This document shows, in pieces, positions 1 to 7,656 of a stretch of 64,000 nucleotides of DNA. The stretch lies in the NCBI RefSeq assembly GCF_001469875.2, contig NZ_LOPW02000022.1:11829-75828 (forward strand), read 5' to 3'. The stretch comes from Haloferax marisrubri (GTDB lineage Archaea; Halobacteriota; Halobacteria; Halobacteriales; Haloferacaceae). The notes beneath the pieces were generated by a model. That model did not search any database, was not told the origin of the DNA, and saw only the letters and a program-made list of their open reading frames with translations. The first letter of the stretch is position 1. Each line of letters opens with the position of its first letter. Both the position numbers and the translations under genes were made by a program.

Positions 1-642
1 AGCGACCGCGACCGCAAGGACCGGTCCGCGGCGGACGCCGAACCGTCTCCATCGCTCGGTCTCGCCCGCGGTACCGTCGAACTCATCGCGCACGACCCGC
101 GCTGGCGCGAGGCGTACGAGCGCGAGGTCGAGCGCCTGCGACTGCGACTCGACAGCGACGACGCCGGCAGTAGTGGTGGCAACGCCGGTAGTGGTGGTGG
201 CGACGCCGGCAGTAGTGGTGGCGACGCCGACGGTGTCCGGTTCGAACACGTCGGGAGCACCGCGGTTCCGGGACTGGCCACGAAACCAATCATCGACCTA
301 CTCGTCCTCGTCTCCGACCGCGACGACGCCGGCGGCGTCGCGCGGGCGCTCGGAGCCGCGGGCTACGAGGAACGACCCGACGACGACGTTCCCGACCGCC
401 GGTTTTTCGTCCGCGGCCCGCCCGAACGCCGGACCCACTACCTCTCTCTGACCGAACTCGGAAGCGACTGCCACCGCGAGCAGGTCGCCTTCCGCGACGC
501 GCTCCGCGCGGACGACGACCTCGCGGCCGAGTACGAGCGACGCAAGCGCAGACTCGCCGCGGCGCATCCGGACGAACGAAGTCGATACACGGCCGCGAAA
601 TCATCGTTCGTCGAATCGGTGCTCGACGACTCGCTCGTGTGA
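1..642 (+). CDS. GrpB-family (UPF0157) nucleotidyltransferase-like protein, 5' end outside window
   Basis: The reading frame is open from base 1 to a TGA at 640-642, so the start lies upstream. The C-terminal part carries the GrpB/UPF0157 signature: a VELIAHDPRWREAYE segment, then FEHVGSTAVPGLATKPIIDLLV, read as two pieces around the GSTAVPG core, which is the nucleotidyltransferase-type GS motif. The family is known by fold only and its substrate is uncertain; many members sit in or near CoA and kinase genes. A low-complexity Gly/Ser/Asp stretch is inserted between the first helix and the GS motif (see the repeat at 166-228). The family call is good; the function is not known. Confidence 0.8.
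   Translation, partial: SDRDRKDRSAADAEPSPSLGLARGTVELIAHDPRWREAYEREVERLRLRLDSDDAGSSGGNAGSGGGDAGSSGGDADGVRFEHVGSTAVPGLATKPIIDLLVLVSDRDDAGGVARALGAAGYEERPDDDVPDRRFFVRGPPERRTHYLSLTELGSDCHREQVAFRDALRADDDLAAEYERRKRRLAAAHPDERSRYTAAKSSFVESVLDDSLV
166..228 (+). repeat. Three in-frame 21-bp tandem repeats inside the GrpB-family gene
   Basis: Three 7-codon units encode GSSGGNA, GSGGGDA and GSSGGDA, followed by Asp. The units differ by a few bases each. They form a flexible Gly/Ser/Asp linker just before the GS motif. The copy number may vary between strains through slippage. Confidence 0.85.
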
Positions 643-692
643 AGTCGGCACACTACCATACCTTTTCCCCGCCGGAGCGTCAACGGTGGGTC

Positions 693-1148
693 ATGGCACT
701 CCCAATCGACCCCAGCGCCATCAAACCGGAAGACATCGGCGAGGAACGCGTCGTCCTCGAGATGGAACACGAGGCGGCAATCGAGCGCGTCCGCGAGGCG
801 TTCACCGACGCCGGGTTCGGTGTCGCCACCGAATTTTCGCCCTCCGAGATGCTCAACGAGAAGGTCGACGCCGGCCGCGACCCCTACTACGTCCTCGGCG
901 CGTGTAACCCGAACATGGCGGACCGCGCGCTCGACGCCACCGACAAGAAGATGGGCGGACTCTTCCCGTGCAACGTGGTCATCTGGGAGGAAGAACCGGG
1001 CAAGCAAGTCGTCTACCACCTGAGCATCATGCGCGTCGCCCGACTCATCGGCATCGCGCCCGACAACGACGAGATGGCCGACATCATCGCCGACACGGGC
1101 GAACTCGTCGAACAGGCGCTCGCCAACCTCGACGCGGCCGAGGCATAG
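693..1148 (+). CDS. DUF302 family protein
   Basis: This 151-residue soluble protein has the DUF302 core: an EAAIERVREAFTDAGFGV helix, then SPSEMLNEKVDAG and YYVLGACNPNMADRALD, a pattern typical of this family. The biochemical role of DUF302 is unknown. The ATG at 693 was chosen because a CCTTTTCC box at 661-668 lies about 27 nt upstream, which fits a leaderless transcript; a longer frame from 639 would add non-conserved residues. The next gene is on the other strand, so this is a monocistronic unit. Confidence 0.8.
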   Translation: MALPIDPSAIKPEDIGEERVVLEMEHEAAIERVREAFTDAGFGVATEFSPSEMLNEKVDAGRDPYYVLGACNPNMADRALDATDKKMGGLFPCNVVIWEEEPGKQVVYHLSIMRVARLIGIAPDNDEMADIIADTGELVEQALANLDAAEA

Positions 1149-1178
1149 AGGGTATCGAGCGGACGCAGCCGTCTCGAC

Positions 1179-1352
1179 TTACAATCCGTCTCGCGCGTCG
1201 AGCGCGTCCGCGATGCGCTTCACGTCGCCGCGAATCTTGTACAGCAGGTAGAGCGCGACGAGCGCCGCGACCACGGGGAGGAGCGCGAAGATGCCGTAGA
1301 TGAGAATGATGATGAGCAGTTCGGGACCGCCGGGGACCTGTAACGGGACCAT
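1179..1352 (-). CDS. 57-residue single-pass membrane protein with TatA-like N terminus
   Basis: The product begins MVPLQVPGGPELLIIILIYG and continues as one long hydrophobic segment (about residues 11-38), then a charged amphipathic tail KIRGDVKRIADALDARDGL. The PGGPELL start resembles the N terminus of haloarchaeal TatA, but the TatA hinge and its FG motif are missing, so I do not call it TatA. It lies 35 nt downstream of nreA on the same strand. A CTATTTTGAC box (around 1371-1379, reverse strand) sits about 25 nt before the ATG, suggesting its own leaderless promoter. Function unknown. Confidence 0.7.
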   Translation of the reverse strand: MVPLQVPGGPELLIIILIYGIFALLPVVAALVALYLLYKIRGDVKRIADALDARDGL

Positions 1353-1387
1353 GCGGGAACGTATTATCCGACTGTCAAAATAGTTGC

Positions 1388-2650
1388 TCAGGCGAAGTCG
1401 AAGATATCGGTCTGGAGGCCCGCGGCCATCGTGGACTTCCGGCGGAGGTCCCCGAGCGAGATGGGGAGGTACTCCGTCACGTCGCGGACGGCGTCGCCGA
1501 ACGTCTCGGCGTCGGCCATCTCGCCTTCGAAGGCGTGGCGGATGGACTCGCGTATCTGCCAGACGCCGACGGGTCCCCAGTAGTCGTCGGAGACGTGTCT
1601 GATGACGAGCGCCTTCGCCTGTCGGCCGCGCTCCTGGAGGTGTTCGAGGACGCCGAGTCGGGAGGCGTGGTACGCGCCGGCCGTCTCGTTCACGTAGCCG
1701 GTCCGGCCCTCGTAGCCCTCGCGGTCGGCCGCGAGGTACATCCCCGCCTCGGGGTCGGGGTTCCAGACGCTCCCCGGCGCTTTCAGCTCTATCAGTTCGA
1801 ACTCCCACCGCCCCGGCGCGAGGATGACCCAGAAGGCGTTGCCGATGAACTCGTTGCGGTAGATTTCGACGCCGTCGATGCTGTCGGCGTGTTTGACCTG
1901 TCCGCGGAGGTACTGTCCGAGCGTGTCGTCGACGGCGGTGATGGACCATCGCGTCGGGACGAGTCGGCGCTGTTCGGTCTGGCCGAGCGCGCCCGCAGAG
2001 AGGATGGTGTTGATGTCGTACACGTCGAAGCCGCGGCGGTAGAGGTACGTCATCGCGCCCTCGGCGTTCCAGTCGTCGTCTTCGAGCGTCTTTTTCACCA
2101 GTTTGGGGACGTGCGGGTTCTCCGCGAGGTCGGCCGAGCGGGCGCGGGCCCGCGGGCCGACCGGCGTCGCCACGTCGTCGGCGCTGGCGTCGAGGTCGAG
2201 CGACGGCTTCCCGTCGAGGCCGATTTCGACCGTCACGGGGCGGTCGGCGATGGCGACCTCGCGTTGCGTCCCGAGGAAGCCGTCCCACGAGTCGGCGACG
2301 TTCGTCACCTTCGTCCCGCGATTTGAGTTCAGAAGCGAGGTGCGCCGCTGGAACACGTCGTCGATGCTCACGCCCTCGTCGTACCACGCGGCGCTCGTCT
2401 CGAACGAGGCGGCGTCCTCGTCGTGACCGACCGGCGAGAGGATGCCCGTCGAGACGTTCGGGTAGTTCGACCGGCCGACGAAGATAGACGGGGAGACGCC
2501 GCCGTACAGCGAGTCTCCCTGCACCGTCTCCTCGAACCGGTCTTGGAACGTTTCGAGGTGGTCGAGGATGCCGTAGGACTTCTCCTCGGCGAGTCGCCGC
2601 CGCTCGGCGCGCTCGTCCCGCTCGATGTCCATGTACTCGTCGAGCCGCAT
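1388..2650 (-). CDS. nreA: DNA repair protein NreA
   Basis: This 420-residue protein matches the archaeal Nre family, which in Haloferax is linked to repair of mitomycin-type DNA damage together with PCNA. Family blocks seen are SPSIFVGRSNYPNVSTGIL near the N terminus, SLLNSNRG, and IYRNEFIGNAFWVILAPGRWEFE near the middle. The last eight residues, QTDIFDFA, form a PCNA-interacting (PIP) peptide, as expected for NreA. No N-terminal zinc finger is visible. The start is an ATG at 2650; a TTCATAC box at about 2675 supports a short leader. Confidence 0.93.
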   Translation of the reverse strand: MRLDEYMDIERDERAERRRLAEEKSYGILDHLETFQDRFEETVQGDSLYGGVSPSIFVGRSNYPNVSTGILSPVGHDEDAASFETSAAWYDEGVSIDDVFQRRTSLLNSNRGTKVTNVADSWDGFLGTQREVAIADRPVTVEIGLDGKPSLDLDASADDVATPVGPRARARSADLAENPHVPKLVKKTLEDDDWNAEGAMTYLYRRGFDVYDINTILSAGALGQTEQRRLVPTRWSITAVDDTLGQYLRGQVKHADSIDGVEIYRNEFIGNAFWVILAPGRWEFELIELKAPGSVWNPDPEAGMYLAADREGYEGRTGYVNETAGAYHASRLGVLEHLQERGRQAKALVIRHVSDDYWGPVGVWQIRESIRHAFEGEMADAETFGDAVRDVTEYLPISLGDLRRKSTMAAGLQTDIFDFA

Positions 2651-2734
2651 TCACCGGATGTGGGTCGCCCGCGGGTATGAACCTTCGGCGACGCGTCCGG
2701 GGTCAAAACGGGGTACGACTCGCGCGGACGGAGT

Positions 2735-3715
2735 TCAGGTGTGGATGCCCATCGCTTCGATCTGTTCTTGGTAGCGGTTCCGGATGGTGACTTCCGTCAC
2801 CTGCGCGACCTCTGCGACCTCGCGTTGGGTCTTCTTCTCGTTGCAGAGAAGCGACGCGGCGTAGATTGCGGCGGCGGCGAAGCCGGTCGGCGACTTCCCG
2901 GAGAGAAGCCCCTGTTCCGCGGTCGTCTCGATAATCTCGTTCGCCTTCGACTGGACCTCCTTCGAGAGGTCGAGTTCGGACGAAAAGCGCGGGACGTACT
3001 TCTTGGGGTCCACCGGCCGCATCTCCAGGCCGAGTTCCTGCGAAATGTAGCGGTACGTGCGCCCGATTTCCTTGCGCTCGACGCGCGACACCTCGGAAAT
3101 CTCTTCGAGGGAACGGGGGATGCCCTCCTTCCGACAGGCGGCGTACAGCGCCGAGGTGGCGACGCCCTCGATGGAGCGCCCGCGAATCAGGTCCTCGCTG
3201 AGCGCCCGGCGGTAGATGACCGAGGCGACCTCCCGGACCGACCGCGGGACGCCGAGCGCCGACGCCATGCGGTCGATTTCGCTGAGCGCGAACTGCAGGT
3301 TGCGCTCGCCGGCGTCCTTCGTCCGAATGCGCTCTTGCCACTTGCGCAGGCGGTGCATCTGCGACCGCTTCTTGGAGGAGATAGAGCGGCCGTAGGCGTC
3401 TTTGTCCTTCCAGTCGATGGTCGTCGTCAGCCCCTTGTCGTGCATCGTCTGCGTGGTCGGCGCGCCCACGCGAGACTTCGACTGCCGCTCGGAGTGGTTG
3501 AACGCCCGCCACTCCGGGCCGGGGTCGATGCGCTCTTCTTCGATGATGATGCCGGTCTCCTCGTGAATCAACTCGCCGTCGCCGGTCCGAACGACTTCCT
3601 CGGGGTCGAGGTTGTCGAGGTCCAACTCCTCTTCGGATGTCTCGTCGTCCTGTGACTCGTCTCCCCATCGAGTCCGGTCGTGCTCACGCTCCCGCTGGCG
3701 GGTAGGCCGTTTCAT
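2735..3715 (-). CDS. tfb: Transcription initiation factor IIB (TFB) paralogue without zinc-ribbon cysteines
   Basis: This 326-residue TFB-type factor would recruit RNA polymerase to TBP-bound promoters. Two cyclin-fold repeats are clear (about residues 125-215 and 225-315), preceded by the conserved ...PGPEWRAF and SRVGAP blocks (about 66-85). The canonical N-terminal zinc ribbon is degenerate: residues 31-60 keep the spacing and the [10 protein letters not shown] strand, but all four Cys ligands are gone, and the first Cys of the protein is at residue 194. A 30-residue Arg/Asp/Glu-rich extension precedes it. The ATG at 3715 is the first in-frame Met before the extension; an AT-rich TATATAAA lies only about 10 nt upstream, too close to serve as its TATA box. 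It diverges from rnhA. Confidence 0.93.
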   Translation of the reverse strand: MKRPTRQREREHDRTRWGDESQDDETSEEELDLDNLDPEEVVRTGDGELIHEETGIIIEEERIDPGPEWRAFNHSERQSKSRVGAPTTQTMHDKGLTTTIDWKDKDAYGRSISSKKRSQMHRLRKWQERIRTKDAGERNLQFALSEIDRMASALGVPRSVREVASVIYRRALSEDLIRGRSIEGVATSALYAACRKEGIPRSLEEISEVSRVERKEIGRTYRYISQELGLEMRPVDPKKYVPRFSSELDLSKEVQSKANEIIETTAEQGLLSGKSPTGFAAAAIYAASLLCNEKKTQREVAEVAQVTEVTIRNRYQEQIEAMGIHT

Positions 3716-3833
3716 CGCATTTATATATTGTCTATTTCCTTGCACTTCAACCTTTGGCGGGGTTCGTCGGAGTGTTATCGCGCCCGCAACGACGAACGGA
3801 GCGCCTTTACCGAGTCCCCGGTGAGGTGACGGT

Positions 3834-4427
3834 ATGCCGACCGTCGAGTGCGACCCCGACGAAGCCCGACGACGACTCGAAGCCGCGGGCGTGTCCGTCT
3901 CGCCCGGAAACACCGACCACGAACGCTGGCGCGCCGAACGCGGCGACGCCAGCGCGGTCGCCTACGACGGGAAAGTCGTCGTACAGGGGTCGAGACCGAC
4001 GGACCTGCTCGCGCTCATCCGGCCGAAAGGCGGCCGCGCGCACGTCTACTTCGACGGCGCGAGCCGGGGGAATCCCGGTCCCGCCGCCATCGGGTGGGCC
4101 ATCGTGACGAGCGACGGTATCGTCGCCGAGGGCTCGAAGCGAATCGGCGAGACGACCAACAACCGCGCGGAGTACGAGGCGCTCGTGGAGGCGCTGTCGG
4201 TCGCCGAGGAGTACGGCTACGACGAGGTGGACGTGCGCGGGGACTCGCAGTTAATCGTCAAGCAGGTCCGCGGCGAGTGGAACACCAACGACCCCGGTCT
4301 CAAGGAGCGCCGCGTGAAGGCCCGAGAACTCCTGTCGGCGTTCGACCGCTGGTCGCTGGAGCACGTACCGCGAGAGATAAACGACCGCGCCGACTCCCTA
4401 GCCAACGAGGCCCTCGACGATGCCTGA
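3834..4427 (+). CDS. rnhA: Ribonuclease HI
   Basis: This enzyme cuts the RNA strand of RNA-DNA hybrids. All acidic catalytic residues of type 1 RNase H are present: Asp74 in [11 protein letters not shown], Glu113 in [10 protein letters not shown], Asp137 in GDSQLI and Asp187 in NDRADSLA. A roughly 65-residue N-terminal extension with a small folded domain precedes the catalytic domain, as in other haloarchaeal RNases HI. A GAGGTGA Shine-Dalgarno-like sequence (3823-3829) lies 4 nt before the ATG, and a CCTTTACC box at about 3804 could also give a near-leaderless start. It overlaps the next gene by 8 nt. Confidence 0.95.
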   Translation: MPTVECDPDEARRRLEAAGVSVSPGNTDHERWRAERGDASAVAYDGKVVVQGSRPTDLLALIRPKGGRAHVYFDGASRGNPGPAAIGWAIVTSDGIVAEGSKRIGETTNNRAEYEALVEALSVAEEYGYDEVDVRGDSQLIVKQVRGEWNTNDPGLKERRVKARELLSAFDRWSLEHVPREINDRADSLANEALDDA

Positions 4428-4980
4428 GTCAGAACTCCCCGAAGACGTGCTCGCCGAAGCCGAGCGGCTGACGCGGCTGGCCCGCGACGCCGTGGACCCC
4501 GACGAGGCCGCGACGTACCGGTCCGTCCGCGACGACCTCGTCGGCGAGTACGAGTTCCGCGCGCGACACCGCGAGGAAGACGACGTGTTAGTGCTCCACC
4601 CCGACGAGTGGGTCGACGACGACGGAATCGTCGACCCGACGGAGATAGAGGACGTGGACCGCGGAATCGAGCGGCCGCTGTCGGGGACCGGCGAGGACCA
4701 CGAGTGGAGCGCGGTCGAAGAACACAACGCGGCGTGCGTCGCGGCCGTCGCCGAGGAACACGGCGCGGACCACGCGGCGAACGCGCGGGCGTTCGCGGAC
4801 TTCCTCGGTAACCACTACGTCCGGCGAATCGAGACGGCCGGCGCTCCCGAAGTGCGCGAGTTCGTCGAAGAATATTATCCACGCAACGCGTGGCCGACCG
4901 CTGAACAGCGGTCGTTGTTACCGGAGTCGCTCGAGTTGCTCTTCGACGCCGCAGACGCCGAAGTGCCCGAATACAACTGA
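4420..4980 (+). CDS. rnhA operon protein, conserved haloarchaeal
   Basis: A 186-residue acidic soluble protein whose ATG overlaps the end of rnhA by 8 nt, so the two are translationally coupled. It has a helical N terminus (LAEAERLTRLARDAVDPDEAATYRSVR, read in parts), a central HPDEWVDDDG segment and a C-terminal EYYPRNAWPTAEQ segment. I see no catalytic motif. It belongs to the haloarchaeal group usually annotated only as rnhA operon protein. The strict pairing suggests a role in R-loop or hybrid processing, but that is inference. Confidence 0.85.
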   Translation: MPESELPEDVLAEAERLTRLARDAVDPDEAATYRSVRDDLVGEYEFRARHREEDDVLVLHPDEWVDDDGIVDPTEIEDVDRGIERPLSGTGEDHEWSAVEEHNAACVAAVAEEHGADHAANARAFADFLGNHYVRRIETAGAPEVREFVEEYYPRNAWPTAEQRSLLPESLELLFDAADAEVPEYN

Positions 4981-5015
4981 GCGAACCCCGCGGTTCGTGC
5001 GGTGTGTGTCGCCGA

Positions 5016-5375
5016 TTACAGCTTGCCTTCGACGAGCTCCGAGACCATCTCGGCGCGCTCGTCGTCGGTGACGAACTTCGAGAGCATCCAGTCGAAGCGG
5101 TCGAGGACCGCCTGGAGGCCGTCGTCGGTCAGTTCGTACTGGTTCGTCCGCTTGTCGAGTTCGCTCTTTTCCACCAGACCCATCTCGACGAGGTCGTCGA
5201 GGTTGGGGTACAGACGCCCGTGGTTGACCTCGGTATCGTAGTACGATTCGAGGTGACGCTTGATAGCCAGGCCGTACATCGGTTCCTCGGCGAGAATGAC
5301 GAGGATGTTCTGTTGGAACGCGGTGAGGTCCCGAGCCGCACCGGATTTGTTGCCAATTGTTTGTGCCTCTGACAT
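5016..5375 (-). CDS. rosR: PadR-family winged-helix regulator, RosR-like
   Basis: A 119-residue PadR-type DNA-binding protein: winged helix with MYGLAIKRHLESYY and VNHGRLYPNLDDLVEMGLVEK, then DKRTNQYELTDDG as the wing and a C-terminal dimerisation helix. The sequence closely resembles what I recall of RosR, the haloarchaeal regulator of the oxidative-stress response. It has a strong promoter, TTTAAATA (5398-5405 on the reverse strand), about 27 nt before the ATG, so the mRNA is probably leaderless. It is divergent from ppa across a 335-nt intergenic region that could hold its operators. Confidence 0.85.
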   Translation of the reverse strand: MSEAQTIGNKSGAARDLTAFQQNILVILAEEPMYGLAIKRHLESYYDTEVNHGRLYPNLDDLVEMGLVEKSELDKRTNQYELTDDGLQAVLDRFDWMLSKFVTDDERAEMVSELVEGKL

Positions 5376-5397
5376 GCATATGGAAATGTCACCTTCC

Positions 5398-5405
5398 TAT
5401 TTAAA
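5398..5405 (-). promoter_or_regulatory. TATA box of rosR
   Basis: TTTAAATA on the reverse strand, centred about 27 nt before the rosR ATG; fits a leaderless transcript. Confidence 0.7.
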
Positions 5406-5607
5406 CTTTGTCAACGAGCAGTCTGTTTCACCGTCGTATGCGGGGCCACTATACAAAGAAACTGGGGCGGAGCGGACATGAGTGCCGAGTATTGCACAGA
5501 ATCGAGTCACGGAGTCAGCGGAGCGCCGACACGAAGTAGCAACTCGGGCATACCTGAGGAATATCTCACACGCATAGCGGTAACGTCGAGGGATTCTATG
5601 AAGAATA

Positions 5608-5623
5608 CCTCTACATATAGAGG
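5608..5623. promoter_or_regulatory. Perfect dyad CCTCTA-CATA-TAGAGG
   Basis: Two 6-bp arms separated by CATA, lying about 88 nt upstream of ppa and 233 nt from rosR. Its AT-rich core and symmetry suit a dimeric DNA-binding protein. No matching copy was noticed elsewhere in the window. Confidence 0.4.
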
Positions 5624-5681
5624 GGTTCGAAGCGGCCGACGGGGCCCGGGTGACAGCGGTACGAGAGCAATCCCGAAAGGA

Positions 5682-5688
5682 CTTTTGC
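5682..5688 (+). promoter_or_regulatory. Promoter element of ppa
   Basis: CTTTTGC centred 26 nt before the ppa ATG; the same T-rich box and spacing occur before several other genes here. Confidence 0.55.
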
Positions 5689-5710
5689 CCGCATCGAGGA
5701 TGGGTTCGGT

Positions 5711-6244
5711 ATGGTGAACCTCTGGGAAGACATGGAGACCGGCCCCGACGCGCCGGACGAAATCTACGCAGTTGTCGAGTGTCTCAAAGGCGAGCGCAAC
5801 AAGTACGAGTACGACAAGGACATCCCCGGCGTCGTCCTCGACCGCGTGCTCCACTCCAACGTCCACTACCCGTCGGACTACGGTTTCATCCCGCAGACGT
5901 ACTACGACGACGAGGACCCCTTCGACGTGCTCGTTCTCGTCGAGGACCAGACGTTCCCCGGCTGTGTCATCGAGGCACGCCCGGTCGCGCTCATGAAGAT
6001 GGACGACGACGGCGAGCAGGACGACAAGGTCATCGCCGTCCCCATCGAGGACCCCCGCTACGACCACATCGAGGACCTCGAAGACATCCCGCAGCAGACG
6101 CTCGACGAGATTGACGAGTTCTTCGCGACCTACAAGAACCTCGAGGCCGGCAAGGAAGTCGAGACGCTGGGCTGGGAGGACAAGCAGGCCGCCAAGGACG
6201 CCATCGAACACGCGATGGACCTCTACGAAGAGAACTTCGCGTAA
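5711..6244 (+). CDS. ppa: Inorganic pyrophosphatase, family I
   Basis: A 177-residue cytoplasmic enzyme that hydrolyses pyrophosphate and pulls biosynthetic reactions forward. The family I signature DEDPFD (residues 67-72) and the DRVLHSNVHYPSDYGFIP substrate-binding block (residues 44-61) are intact, along with the KDYKNL-like segment TYKNLEAGK near the C terminus. The length is normal. It is a single gene with its own promoter and is divergent from rosR. The start is the ATG at 5711, since the conserved MVNLWEDMETGP begins there. Confidence 0.97.
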   Translation: MVNLWEDMETGPDAPDEIYAVVECLKGERNKYEYDKDIPGVVLDRVLHSNVHYPSDYGFIPQTYYDDEDPFDVLVLVEDQTFPGCVIEARPVALMKMDDDGEQDDKVIAVPIEDPRYDHIEDLEDIPQQTLDEIDEFFATYKNLEAGKEVETLGWEDKQAAKDAIEHAMDLYEENFA

Positions 6245-6446
6245 GCGACTCCACCGCGCGTTTTTTCGACGCCACCCGCCGAGCGAGAGCGCCGCCGCGG
6301 TCGGCGACGACTTCCAGGAACCGTCCGAACCGGAAACCGACCGGCTTCGGCGACCCGGATACCCGACAGTTATCGCCGGCGCATCGACCGATGAATTATG
6401 CGCATGGGTAATCTTTAGTCCCTGTGTCGGGTACGTCGAGACGAGT

Positions 6447-6563
6447 ATGGCAGCCAAGCAACCCCGTCTCGGGCTCCAGCACCCGACCGTCGTCCCCACG
6501 AACTTCACGCCCGCCGACGAGGCGGACGAAGACGCCGAGGAAGCGTCCTCGGAAGACGCGTAA
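6447..6563 (+). CDS. Small acidic protein of 38 residues, hypothetical
   Basis: The reading frame starts MAAKQPRLGLQHPTVVPTNF and ends in an Asp/Glu/Ala-rich tail with a TAA stop. A TAATCTTTAG box around 6407-6416 is about 35 nt upstream. The N-terminal half is Pro/Thr/Val-rich and not acidic, which is unlike random frames in this GC-rich DNA. It stands alone between ppa and the rhomboid gene. I do not recognise a family; it could still be a chance frame. Confidence 0.45.
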   Translation: MAAKQPRLGLQHPTVVPTNFTPADEADEDAEEASSEDA

Positions 6564-6764
6564 TCCCGAATTTCTCGCGCGACGACCGCCGAGAGCGACA
6601 GCGCCGTCGAACCGACGACAGCCCCGTGCCGACCTCCGGGCGGACAGGACCCGACCGAATGAATCGCGAGATACCGCCCCGTCGTCTTCGCGTTTGCGCC
6701 CCGTGTTCACACACCACATCCATGAGGGAACCCCTTTTTATCTCGCCGCTGTAAGGCGTTGGTA

Positions 6765-7655
6765 ATGCCTATCTGCGACGTGTGCGGCAAAGACGAGAGT
6801 CTGCCGTACCGCTGTTCACGGTGTGGCGGGACGTTCTGTTCCGAACACCGCCTCCCCGAGAACCACGACTGCGCGGGGCTCTCCGACTGGGACGACCCCG
6901 CTGGCGTCTTCGACAGCTCCTTCGACGACTCGGTGAACAACCAGGGCGGCCGCGGCGGCGGACTGCTGAGTTCGCTCACGGGCGCCGGCGGCGTGCTCGG
7001 CTACTTCCGCGGGAACGTCACCTACCTGTTCCTCGCGCTGATGTGGCTCACGTTCTTCGCCCAACTCGTCTTGGAGCAGTTCCTCGGACTGCCCAACCTC
7101 TCGATTAGCGCCTTTTACCTCACGAGCATCCACCCCGAGTACGTCTGGACGTGGGTCACCTCGGTATTCGCCCACGGCGGCTTCTACCACATCGTCGGCA
7201 ACTCCATCGTGCTGTTCTTCTTCGGCCCGCTGGTGGAGCGCTACGTCGGCTCGCGGAAGTTCGCGGCGCTGTTCCTCGTCAGCGGGATGCTCGCCGGACT
7301 GGCGCAGGTCGGCTCGTCGATGGTCCTGTCGCCGGCGAGCCCGAGCGCCGTCGTCGGCGCGAGCGGGGCCATCATGGCCGTCCTCGGCGTCCTGACCGTC
7401 CTCAATCCGGGGCTCCGCATCTATCTGTACTTCATCATTCCCGTCCCGCTGTGGCTGTTCACGCTCGGGTTCGCCGGCATCTCGGTGTTCTTCTTCGTCA
7501 GTCAGAGCGCCGACGGCATCGCCCACTTCGCGCACCTCATCGGCCTCGTCATCGGCCTCGTCTACGGCGAGCGGGTGAAGGGTCGCCGGAGCGTCCCCTC
7601 GCAGATGTCGCTCGGCGGTCGCGGCCCCGGTGGTCCCGGCCGCGGCCGGTTCTGA
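6765..7655 (+). CDS. rhoII: Rhomboid intramembrane protease with N-terminal AN1 zinc finger
   Basis: A 296-residue protein. The first 36 residues form a complete AN1-type finger: Cys4, Cys7, Cys17, Cys20, Cys25, His28, His34 and Cys36. Residues 84-285 are a six-helix rhomboid core with catalytic Ser200 in GASGA and His257 in AHLIG, plus the HxxxN-like HIVGN at 142-146. A Gly/Arg-rich tail ends the protein. It is the type named RhoII in Haloferax, from memory. The ATG at 6765 was chosen over the TTG at 6759: a CTTTTTATC box at 6734-6742 gives a leaderless start, and the AN1 Cys begins at residue 4. Confidence 0.93.
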   Translation: MPICDVCGKDESLPYRCSRCGGTFCSEHRLPENHDCAGLSDWDDPAGVFDSSFDDSVNNQGGRGGGLLSSLTGAGGVLGYFRGNVTYLFLALMWLTFFAQLVLEQFLGLPNLSISAFYLTSIHPEYVWTWVTSVFAHGGFYHIVGNSIVLFFFGPLVERYVGSRKFAALFLVSGMLAGLAQVGSSMVLSPASPSAVVGASGAIMAVLGVLTVLNPGLRIYLYFIIPVPLWLFTLGFAGISVFFFVSQSADGIAHFAHLIGLVIGLVYGERVKGRRSVPSQMSLGGRGPGGPGRGRF

Positions 7656-7656
7656 G

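Larger units (their letters stand above)
5376..5710. other. 335-nt intergenic region between rosR and ppa
   Basis: No credible gene. It holds the rosR promoter at its left edge, a 6-bp-arm dyad at 5608-5623, and a ppa promoter at its right edge. It is AT-richer than the flanking genes, as expected of a regulatory region. Confidence 0.7.

Noticed and set aside
1179-1352. TatA for the small protein
   Set aside because: Only the first 12 residues resemble TatA; the hinge FG motif and amphipathic helix of TatA are absent.
3722-3730. TATATAAA as the tfb TATA box
   Set aside because: It is about 10 nt from the start codon; transcription would begin inside the gene with no good internal start.
5507-6508. 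Frame of 333 codons antisense to ppa
   Set aside because: Val/Asp/Arg-rich shadow; ppa is certain.
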